40,544 nucleotides of DNA from Chitinophagia bacterium (GTDB taxonomy: Bacteria; Bacteroidota; Bacteroidia; Chitinophagales; Chitinophagaceae): positions 1 to 40,544 of the forward strand of contig RFVQ01000002.1 in the NCBI GenBank assembly GCA_009922495.1, given 5' to 3'. This document shows, in pieces, positions 33,645 through 40,544 of the stretch (positions are counted from its first letter, which is position 1; every line of letters starts with the position of its first letter). The notes beneath the pieces were generated by a model. The model did not search any database. It was not told the origin of the DNA and worked only from the letters and a program-made list of their open reading frames with translations. Made by a program: the position numbers and the translations under genes.

Positions 33645-35804
33645 TTAATAAAAGAATACCTCATCCACAAATACCCAAGCTTTTTCTCCCTTACCATTGT
33701 GCCATTTGGGTAATTTCTGGATATTTTTTGCTTCAATCTCTATGTATTTATAATTGCCTTCTTTGACTGCTATCGAAAATGGAAGTGTAGCGTTGGGAAG
33801 ATGTTTGTCAGGCAGGGTTGGCTTGAATGTTCCAATGATTTTAGCATCCGTACTGTTGGATCCACCCTTGATGATGATCATGGTTGGTGGAAATACATAG
33901 GACTGTGTATTTTGAGCAATGCTTAGCATCACTTCTTTTATCATGGGGGCATTTGAAAAATGAAAACCCGCCTTCATCTGATTTTCCCTGAATCCCAGCC
34001 AGTACAAACCAAGGTTTCCAGTCTCGCCTTTGCTTAAATCTATCAGTCCCGCTGCACCAATTTTTCTGTATTTGGGTTCTGGCAAGGTTAGCAAGGTTGC
34101 AGAATCAGGCGCAATTCCTTTGGCAAAAAATGTATAGTCGGTTGTACCGCTATTCAGCCATCCATCTGCCACAGACATGGAAATAACCCTGGTGACTTTT
34201 TCAGGAGTAATGGGGGTGCTATAGAATATTCCATTTACTGAATCTGGAGCAGTACCATCAAGGGTATATTTGATTTTGACACCAGGAAGTGGATGCTTTA
34301 GCGCAATTTTTTCACCCGGTTCTAAAATGGTCTTGTCTCGATTTACGGGATAAGGGGCAGTCAGTTTAAGTCTTTCTGCTTTGTCTGGAATGAATCCAAT
34401 GTCCCACTTGATGCTTGCATAGGATGTATTCAATTTGGCTGCTTCTTCCGGGCCAACCTTTGTGTTCCACAGGTATACCTGTTTCAGAGAGGGAAGGGAA
34501 GACAAAGAGGCAAGGGATTTGCTATCAACCTGCGTGCCTGCTACAGAGAGTTGCACCAATTTTTTATTGGCTTTTAATGCAGAAAGATTTTTTCCTGTAA
34601 TGGCAGTTCCGTTGAGATTGAGCTTTTCCAGGTTTTTAAATTCATTGAGGATGGGAATGATGTTATCATCAGCTGGCATTCCTGATAGATTGATCTCAAT
34701 GACCTGTTCGCGGATGCTCTGGCATTCTTTTAGTGCATTGGCACTGAATTGTTCTTTCAGGTAAAACTTCACGCTCAAGGCAGGTGAATTATTGGCAAGT
34801 GGCAATATCCTGCGGAATGGATTGTTCAACGATTGAATCGTCTTGGCATCTGCCGCTTTGAAGTCATATGTTTTGGCCTTTTTTTCTGTGGAGGAAGCCG
34901 CTCTGACAGACATGACAAGATTTTTCAACAGGATCGAATCCGGAATGCTTTGTACGGTAGCCTTCTGGTCACCTCCGGCTTTGATCCATTCTGTGAACAA
35001 CATGATCTCCTGTTCTGAAAGCTGTGCCTTGCCTTTTGGAGGCATGTGTTTTTTATCATCCATGTTGAGGATCATTCTTTCCACCAGGATACTCTTGTCA
35101 GGGTCTCCTGAAACCCAGGCAGCACCTGTTTTTCCACCTTTGAATCCAGTCTCGAAGCTGCTGAGGTCCAACCCGCCTTTCTTCTTTTGACTGTTGTGAC
35201 AAGTGATGCATTTGGACTGCAAGACAGGATGAATGGCCGCATCGTATACGGTTGTTTTATTGCTCAGGGGGGGGAAGCTTACTTCTTCTTCTTGCTGTAA
35301 GTCCAAGCTTAGAAAATCTTCTCCATGGGTCAGCGAACCACCGAAATGACTGCCAATGGCCATTGTTACAATGCCTGAAAAAAGTGCGGTATTCCAGATC
35401 ACTTTATTGTAGCGGGCCTGTTGGAGGTACATCAGTCCGTGAGCGATCAATGCCGTTGTGACTCCCATCCACTTGTGCCAAAATAAAGTATTGGCATTGT
35501 ATTCTTCGCCGGATGCCAGCAGGAGTCCACCCAAGGCTGCCAATGTAGCTGCCAGCGCAGTATAGGAAAGGTAAAAGCTAAAAATATTTTTCAGTACATC
35601 GTTTTCAGGGTATTTGTTTTGAATCAAATACAATGGGAGTGCCAGCAACAAAAGGGTAATGGGTAAATGCAGCAAGAGTGGATGCAATTTTCCGATATAG
35701 GCAATCAAGGGTGGCAAAGCCGAAAGGTCAACAAAGCAAAGAAAGATCATGAAGACCTGCAGGACAATCAAACTATTCGAAATAATGGATAGGTGTTTCG
35801 ACAT
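33645..35804 (-). CDS. Membrane-anchored c-type cytochrome with LRR-like, chitobiase-like and C-terminal beta domains
   Basis: 719 residues. Five hydrophobic segments lie in the first 155 residues (about 9-29, 40-61, 76-97, 111-127, 139-155). A planctomycete-type heme domain follows, with CITCH at 199-203, SGDPDKSILVERM and a HMPPKGK axial-Met loop at 253-259. Residues about 365-470 show leucine-rich repeats (LEKLNLNGTAITGKNLSAL, LVQLSVAGTQVDSKSLASL). Residues about 495-575 match a chitobiase C-terminal-like domain (VKIKYTLDGTAPD). The end is discoidin-like. It is the third gene of the DUF1553/DUF1501 unit. It probably carries electrons between a surface complex and the inner membrane; substrate unknown. 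Confidence 0.78.
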   Translation of the reverse strand: MSKHLSIISNSLIVLQVFMIFLCFVDLSALPPLIAYIGKLHPLLLHLPITLLLLALPLYLIQNKYPENDVLKNIFSFYLSYTALAATLAALGGLLLASGEEYNANTLFWHKWMGVTTALIAHGLMYLQQARYNKVIWNTALFSGIVTMAIGSHFGGSLTHGEDFLSLDLQQEEEVSFPPLSNKTTVYDAAIHPVLQSKCITCHNSQKKKGGLDLSSFETGFKGGKTGAAWVSGDPDKSILVERMILNMDDKKHMPPKGKAQLSEQEIMLFTEWIKAGGDQKATVQSIPDSILLKNLVMSVRAASSTEKKAKTYDFKAADAKTIQSLNNPFRRILPLANNSPALSVKFYLKEQFSANALKECQSIREQVIEINLSGMPADDNIIPILNEFKNLEKLNLNGTAITGKNLSALKANKKLVQLSVAGTQVDSKSLASLSSLPSLKQVYLWNTKVGPEEAAKLNTSYASIKWDIGFIPDKAERLKLTAPYPVNRDKTILEPGEKIALKHPLPGVKIKYTLDGTAPDSVNGIFYSTPITPEKVTRVISMSVADGWLNSGTTDYTFFAKGIAPDSATLLTLPEPKYRKIGAAGLIDLSKGETGNLGLYWLGFRENQMKAGFHFSNAPMIKEVMLSIAQNTQSYVFPPTMIIIKGGSNSTDAKIIGTFKPTLPDKHLPNATLPFSIAVKEGNYKYIEIEAKNIQKLPKWHNGKGEKAWVFVDEVFFY

Positions 35805-35821
35805 GTTGGGTAGCGTTCTAC

Positions 35822-37273
35822 TTATGCAATAATTCCTTTTACCAGTTCGCCTGCGATATCTGTGAGCCTGTAACGTCTGCCCAAATGTCGATAGGTTAAC
35901 TGTTCATGATTGATGCCCATCAGGTGCAGTACGGTAGCGTGAAAATCATGAACGCTAACGGGATCTTTCACAATGTTGTATCCGAATTCATCGGTTTCGC
36001 CATAGACAACCCCGGGCTTTATACCGCCTCCGGCCATCCAAATACTAAAGCATTTGGGATGGTGGTCACGTCCATAATTAACAGCATCAATTTTTCCCTG
36101 ACAGTAGTTGGTTCTGCCAAATTCACCTCCCCAGATCACAAGCGTTTCATCCAGCAACCCTCTTTGTTTTAGGTCTTTTATCAGACCTGCCGATGCCCTG
36201 TCTACATCTTCTGCCTGCATGAGCATGTCGTTTTTTAAGTTGCCATGGGTGTCCCAACCTTGGTGGTACAATTGAACAAAGCGCACGCCTGATTCTGAAA
36301 GTTTCCTGGCCAGCAAGCAATTGGCTGCATACGTTCCAGGCACCAGACAGTCAGCTCCGTACAACTTGATGGTGCTATCCGATTCTTTGCTTAGATCTGT
36401 GAGCTCGGGTACCGCACTTTGCATGCGATAGGACATTTCGTATTGCTGGATCCGCGCATTGATCTCTGGATCACCAAATTGAGAAAACGATTCTGCATTG
36501 AATTGTGCCAGTTGGTCCAGCATATCCCTTCGGCTCTTTCTATCTTGTCCGCTCGGATTGTTTAGATATAGAACAGGGTCTTCGCCGCTGCTGAAAACAA
36601 CTCCTTGGTGCAGGCTATCCAAAAATCCGTTGGTCCATAGTTTTGAATAGACGCCCTGTCCATTTCCCCTGCCACGAGAAAGCAAAACACAGTAGGAGGG
36701 GAGATTGGAATTTTCACTTCCCAGTCCATAACTCATCCATGCGCCCATACTGGGTCTGTTTCCCTGTTGTGCGCCTGTTTGAAAGAAGGTCAGTGCCGGA
36801 TCATGATTGATGGCTTCGGTATGGATGGTCTTGATGATGCAGAGATCATCTACGACTGAAGCCATGTTGGGGAACAATTCAGAAACCCAAGCCCCTGATT
36901 GTCCATGTTGAGCAAAATTGAAGGTAGAGCCAACCAAAGGAAATTTTTCCTGATTCGCAGTCATGCCGGTAAGTCTTTGACCCATCCGAATGGATGCGGG
37001 CAACTCTTCACCATGCATTTTGTTGAGCAGTGGTTTGTAATCAAATGTTTCCAACTGAGACGGCGCCCCATTTTGAAAAAGATAAATGATCCTTTTGGCT
37101 TTGGGGGCAAACTGTGCAACACCCAATGGGAGATTGGATTGTTCGGAGCTGCCAAAGAGTTGGTCTTTGAACAGCATAGAACCCAAAGCGGCACTGCCAA
37201 ATCCTAATCCAGCCTTTGTCAGAAAATGTCTTCTGGTAACGTTGAGCCTGAATTGTTTTTCCTGGTTGTCCAT
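35822..37273 (-). CDS. DUF1501 family protein with Tat signal
   Basis: 483 residues. The N-terminus NVTRRHFLTKAGLGFGSAALGSML is a canonical twin-arginine signal. The body shows the alkaline-phosphatase-superfamily-like features of DUF1501: APKAKRIIYLFQNGAPSQLETFDYKP, SHFGxHGQSGAW-like FAQHGQSGAWVSELFP, HDPALTFFQTGAQQGNRPSMGAW, FVQLYHQGWDTHGN and VIWGGEFGRTNY with GRDHHPKCFSIWMAGGGIKPG. It stands 4 nt after the DUF1553 gene, with which it almost always occurs. The catalytic activity of the family is not established. It is probably a periplasmic partner that needs folding before export. Confidence 0.88.
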   Translation of the reverse strand: MDNQEKQFRLNVTRRHFLTKAGLGFGSAALGSMLFKDQLFGSSEQSNLPLGVAQFAPKAKRIIYLFQNGAPSQLETFDYKPLLNKMHGEELPASIRMGQRLTGMTANQEKFPLVGSTFNFAQHGQSGAWVSELFPNMASVVDDLCIIKTIHTEAINHDPALTFFQTGAQQGNRPSMGAWMSYGLGSENSNLPSYCVLLSRGRGNGQGVYSKLWTNGFLDSLHQGVVFSSGEDPVLYLNNPSGQDRKSRRDMLDQLAQFNAESFSQFGDPEINARIQQYEMSYRMQSAVPELTDLSKESDSTIKLYGADCLVPGTYAANCLLARKLSESGVRFVQLYHQGWDTHGNLKNDMLMQAEDVDRASAGLIKDLKQRGLLDETLVIWGGEFGRTNYCQGKIDAVNYGRDHHPKCFSIWMAGGGIKPGVVYGETDEFGYNIVKDPVSVHDFHATVLHLMGINHEQLTYRHLGRRYRLTDIAGELVKGIIA

Positions 37274-37277
37274 GATT

Positions 37278-39617
37278 TTATTTTACAGTCGTTTCGTCAA
37301 GGTTAAAAAGCATTTGGTGTACCTGCATCAATGCAGCGGTGGCAGCAGGATCTTTGGTTTCAATTTGCTGAAATTCTCCTGCCTTCAAAAATTGGAGGGC
37401 TCTTTCCCGGTTGTTTTTGAACTTTGTCTTTTCCGCAGCAAAGTATGCGCTGAGCATCTTCATTTCCTTATCGGAAGGTTTTCTGCAAAGGATGCGTTGA
37501 AAACTTTTTTGCAGCATTTCGTTTTCACCAAGGTTCATGTTCATCGTTCGCTGGGCCAGAACCCTTGCAGCTTCCAATAGCTGTGGATCGTTCATGAGCA
37601 CCAAGGCCTGAAGGGGAGTATTGGTTCTCGACCTTGTTACTTCACATTGATCCCGGGTGCTGGCATCCATGATCAGCAAGGCAGGTGGAGGGGCTGTTCT
37701 TTTGATAAAGTTGTATAGGCCTCTTCTGTACAATTTGTCTCCCTTGTCTTGCACATACCTGGCCAGTTCACCTCTTCCCGAGGTGGTGGATTCCCATACC
37801 CCTTTGGGTTGATAGGGCTTTACACTGGGGCCTCCGATTTCTTCATTTAAAATTCCGGAAGCACTCAGCAAGAGATCCCTTTGCAATTCTGCCGTTAATC
37901 GAAGTCTTGGGTAATAACTGTAGTATTTGTTTTCAGGATCCAATTCGAGTTTTTTGCTGTCTCGTTGTGCGGATTGCCTGTATGTGGCGGAGGTCACTAT
38001 CTTTTTTACCAGTTTTTTGATGTCCCAGCCATTTTCACGGAAATCCACTGCCAGCCAGTCCAGCAATTCAGGATGGGTGGGGAGTTCTCCCTGCATGCCC
38101 ATGTCTCCAATGGTTTTGACCAATCCCTTGCCAAAAAACTCATTCCAAATTCTATTGACAAAAACCCTTGCTGTTAGTGGGTTTTCCGCTGAAAGCATCC
38201 ATTTGGCCAGACCCAGTCTGTTCTTCTCATATTTCTTGAGATCAAAGGGCATGATGGATTTAGGAGTATTCATTTCCACCGTATCAGTAGGTTGATCATA
38301 ATTGCCTCTTCTCAAGACGCGGGTTGGACGAATGTCTGCGCTGTCTTTCATGATCATTACTGTCACATCATTGGTGTCTTTTTTGTTGATGAAGTGTAGC
38401 ATGTTCTGGATATCGGCTGTGCTGATTTTCATGTTTGGCGGATCCCCGGGTGATGCAAGGCCGATGTCGCCAACCAGTCCTTTTTCCGGTACTTTATCAA
38501 AGAAGGCAAACATGCTGTAATAATCCTTTTGAGAAATGGGGTCGTATTTGTGGTCATGGCATTTGGAACATTCTAACGTAATGGCCATGAAAGCCTTGCC
38601 AAAGGTATTGGTGCGGTCTGTTACATATTCGATTCTGTATTCTTCGTCAATGATGCCGCCTTCTTGTGTTATTTTGTGGTTTCTGTTGAAGCCGGTAGCC
38701 AACAATTGTTCTTTGTTTGGATTGGGGAGCAGATCTCCTGCCAATTGCCAGGTAAGGAATTTGGCAAATGAATAATTCTGGTTGAAGGCATGAATCACCC
38801 AATCTCGCCAGGGCCACATGGTTCTGTAGCCATCATCCTGGTAACCATGGCTGTCGGCATATCTTGCCAGGTCCATCCATTGTATGGCCATTTTTTCTCC
38901 GTAATGCTTATTGGCCAGCAATTCGTCTACTATTTTTTCATAAGCATTGGGCGATGGGTCTTTGATGAATCTTTCCTGCATTTCTATCGTGGGCGGAAGA
39001 CCGGTCAGGTCCATGCAAACCCTTTTGAGCAGTGCTTCTTTGGATGCCTCGGGATTCTGTTTCAATCCCTTTTTTTGTTGTTCTGCCAAGATAAAATGGT
39101 CGATCTCATTTATGGGGTGCAATTCTTCGTCTACTTCAGGAATGGCTGATTTTACCGGTGGAATGAAAGACCAGTGTTTCTTGTATTTGGCGCCTTGGGC
39201 AATCCATTTTTTGATGATGAGAATTTCATTCTTTGTGAGCATCAGGTTAGAGGAGGGAGGAGGCATGACTTCAGCAGTATCCTTTGAGCTGATGCGGAGA
39301 TAAAGTGCAGAGGAAAGTGGATCACCCGGTACAATAACATGATGGGAAGGATCATCTTGCAAGGCGGCAAAAGCCCCTTCTTCAGTATCCAGTCTAAGGT
39401 TGGCCTCTCTTTTATTGGCATCTGGGCCATGACATTTGAAACACCTGTCAGATAAAATCGGCCTGACATGAAAGTTGAAATCAACCACATCAGGTATTTC
39501 GTTTGAAGCAGTATTTCTGTTTTGTAAAAGCCATCCTGCAATGATCAGGGAGATCAGCAAAATGCCGCCCACGTAATATTTTTTGCTCACTTGTGAAATG
39601 CGAAAAAAGGAACTCAT
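37278..39617 (-). CDS. DUF1549/DUF1553 protein with planctomycete cytochrome c domain
   Basis: 779 residues from the ATG at 39617, which I chose over an upstream in-frame ATG at 39680 because it puts the membrane helix (YYVGGILLISLIIAGWLL) close to the N-terminus. A heme domain follows: DVVDFNFHVRPILSDRCFKCHGPDANKREANLRLDTEEGAF with CFKCH. Then comes the DUF1549 region (EAILxRVCMDLTGLPPT, NKHYGEKMAIQWMDLARYADSHGYQDDG, CSKCHDHKYDPISQKDYYSMFAFF). The C-terminal DUF1553 contains ENPLTARVFVNRIWNEFFGKGLVKTIGDMGMQGE and CEVTRSRTNTPLQALVLMNDP. CSKCH gives a second heme motif. It is the first gene of the three-gene unit. Confidence 0.9.
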   Translation of the reverse strand: MSSFFRISQVSKKYYVGGILLISLIIAGWLLQNRNTASNEIPDVVDFNFHVRPILSDRCFKCHGPDANKREANLRLDTEEGAFAALQDDPSHHVIVPGDPLSSALYLRISSKDTAEVMPPPSSNLMLTKNEILIIKKWIAQGAKYKKHWSFIPPVKSAIPEVDEELHPINEIDHFILAEQQKKGLKQNPEASKEALLKRVCMDLTGLPPTIEMQERFIKDPSPNAYEKIVDELLANKHYGEKMAIQWMDLARYADSHGYQDDGYRTMWPWRDWVIHAFNQNYSFAKFLTWQLAGDLLPNPNKEQLLATGFNRNHKITQEGGIIDEEYRIEYVTDRTNTFGKAFMAITLECSKCHDHKYDPISQKDYYSMFAFFDKVPEKGLVGDIGLASPGDPPNMKISTADIQNMLHFINKKDTNDVTVMIMKDSADIRPTRVLRRGNYDQPTDTVEMNTPKSIMPFDLKKYEKNRLGLAKWMLSAENPLTARVFVNRIWNEFFGKGLVKTIGDMGMQGELPTHPELLDWLAVDFRENGWDIKKLVKKIVTSATYRQSAQRDSKKLELDPENKYYSYYPRLRLTAELQRDLLLSASGILNEEIGGPSVKPYQPKGVWESTTSGRGELARYVQDKGDKLYRRGLYNFIKRTAPPPALLIMDASTRDQCEVTRSRTNTPLQALVLMNDPQLLEAARVLAQRTMNMNLGENEMLQKSFQRILCRKPSDKEMKMLSAYFAAEKTKFKNNRERALQFLKAGEFQQIETKDPAATAALMQVHQMLFNLDETTVK

Positions 39618-39713
39618 ATGGCAGGTGTCGATTGTCCGCTGAAGATAACAAAAAAACAAAACAAACGCTGCTTGTTGCAACCCGATTTGTCAGTGCTCAA
39701 TGTCCAAAAACAG

Positions 39714-39721
39714 TAACTTTG
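39714..39721 (+). promoter_or_regulatory. -7 box for pckG
   Basis: TAACTTTG matches TAnnTTTG and lies 29 nt upstream of the ATG. The nearest upstream TTTG is 24 nt away, longer than usual, so only the -7 box is offered. Confidence 0.42.
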
Positions 39722-39750
39722 TTGTTCCGTTTCTATTTAATCAAACACCT

Positions 39751-40544
39751 ATGACAACAAATCAACCTGCTTTCCTAAAAAATGCTGAATTGATCTCGTT
39801 TGTGAATGAGATGGCTTCCGTTTGCACCCCTACTGATATCAGGTGGTGTGATGGCTCCACGGAAGAGTACAACGAACTTTGTGAACTGCTTGTTTCCAAT
39901 GGAACTTTTAAACGCCTCAATCCCGATCGTTGGCCCAATAGTTTTGCCTGTAATTCCGATCCAAGTGATGTTGCCAGGGTAGAAGACAAGACCTTTATCT
40001 GCAGCAGGCGAAAGGAGGATGCTGGTCCCACCAACAATTGGGTTGATCCCAAGGAAATGAAAGCCAAAATGAAGGGTTTGATGCAGGGGGCCATGAAAGG
40101 CAGGACCCTCTATGTTATCCCATTCTGTATGGGACCGATAGGATCTCCCATCAGCAAGTTGGGTGTTCAGGTTACGGATTCCCCTTATGTGGTGGTCAAC
40201 ATGCACATCATGACCAGGGTAGGCACCAAGGTGCTGGAGCTGCTCAATGAAGGAGCAGAATACATCAAGTGTTTGCACTCTTTGGGGGCGCCGCTGGAAC
40301 CCGGACAAAAAGATGTTTCCTGGCCCTGTAATCCTGCAACCAAATACATCGTTCACTATCCCGAGGATAGGGCAATCGTTTCGTATGGATCAGGGTATGG
40401 TGGGAATGCATTGCTGGGAAAAAAATGCTTTGCCCTGCGCATTGCATCGGCCATGGCAAAAGAAGAAGGATGGCTGGCAGAACACATGCTGATACTGGGA
40501 GTAGAAGATCCACAGGGCCGTAAAACCTATGTGGCCGCTGCCTT
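39751..40544 (+). CDS. pckG: Phosphoenolpyruvate carboxykinase (GTP), N-terminal part (runs off window end)
   Basis: This GTP-dependent enzyme interconverts oxaloacetate and phosphoenolpyruvate for gluconeogenesis. The 264 visible codons start at ATG 39751 and contain hallmark segments of the GTP-type family: [133 protein letters not shown]. The downstream nucleotide-binding part lies outside the window. The ATP-type enzyme has a different sequence, so the GTP assignment is firm. Confidence 0.95.
   Translation, partial: MTTNQPAFLKNAELISFVNEMASVCTPTDIRWCDGSTEEYNELCELLVSNGTFKRLNPDRWPNSFACNSDPSDVARVEDKTFICSRRKEDAGPTNNWVDPKEMKAKMKGLMQGAMKGRTLYVIPFCMGPIGSPISKLGVQVTDSPYVVVNMHIMTRVGTKVLELLNEGAEYIKCLHSLGAPLEPGQKDVSWPCNPATKYIVHYPEDRAIVSYGSGYGGNALLGKKCFALRIASAMAKEEGWLAEHMLILGVEDPQGRKTYVAAA

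Noticed and set aside
1-40544. CRISPR arrays, insertion sequences or phage genes
   Set aside because: No regularly spaced repeats, transposases, integrases or phage structural genes were seen.

Overview
The window looks like chromosome of a Bacteroidota bacterium, probably Chitinophagaceae-like. That is inferred from the protein flavour and from several start-proximal TAnnTTTG -7 boxes, some with a TTG about 19-21 nt upstream, which is the Bacteroidota promoter type. No phage, transposon, integrase or CRISPR array was seen. Most genes are housekeeping genes. Two catabolic/respiratory clusters sit between them.

Layout. 1-5819: the 5' part of adenosylhomocysteinase (minus); a PQQ-dependent dehydrogenase gene broken into two frames, apparently by an internal deletion (347-2303); a 941-residue exported protein joining an HExxH protease-like domain, a beta-propeller and an outer-membrane-barrel-like tail; and a nitroreductase with a perfect 18-bp palindrome in its promoter region. 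5905-6018: tRNA-Val(UAC) and a strong terminator. 6067-7236: an exported Gfo/Idh/MocA oxidoreductase, convergent with the large cluster.

7238-20133 (minus) is the main accessory region: nine genes that are tightly spaced or overlapping. In transcription order they are a propeller/cytochrome c protein, DUF4432, a cupin of phosphomannose-isomerase type, an SGNH-like/propeller/HEAT/cytochrome c protein, ThuA, a D-tagatose/D-psicose-3-epimerase-like protein, a second TIM-barrel isomerase, a Gfo/Idh/MocA dehydrogenase, and DUF1080 (3-keto-disaccharide hydrolase). Together these suggest oxidation, epimerisation and cleavage of an unusual sugar or glycoside through a keto-sugar, with electrons possibly passed to c-type cytochromes. 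The substrate cannot be read from the sequence.

20237-33633 is core: tRNA-Val(GAC) just ahead of clpS, a DEDDh exonuclease/GIY-YIG nuclease fusion, a small eRF1-like protein, a 39-residue single-TM ORF, valS, an M20 amidohydrolase, mtaB divergent from a plsC-type acyltransferase, priA and dnaG (both apparently with TTG starts). 33645-39617 (minus) is a second cluster: DUF1549/DUF1553 cytochrome protein, DUF1501 protein, and a membrane cytochrome with LRR and chitobiase-like domains. The window ends inside GTP-dependent PEP carboxykinase (plus).

The only stretch near 300 bases without a clear gene is 22503-22726, which holds a candidate minus-strand promoter and nothing else I can support.
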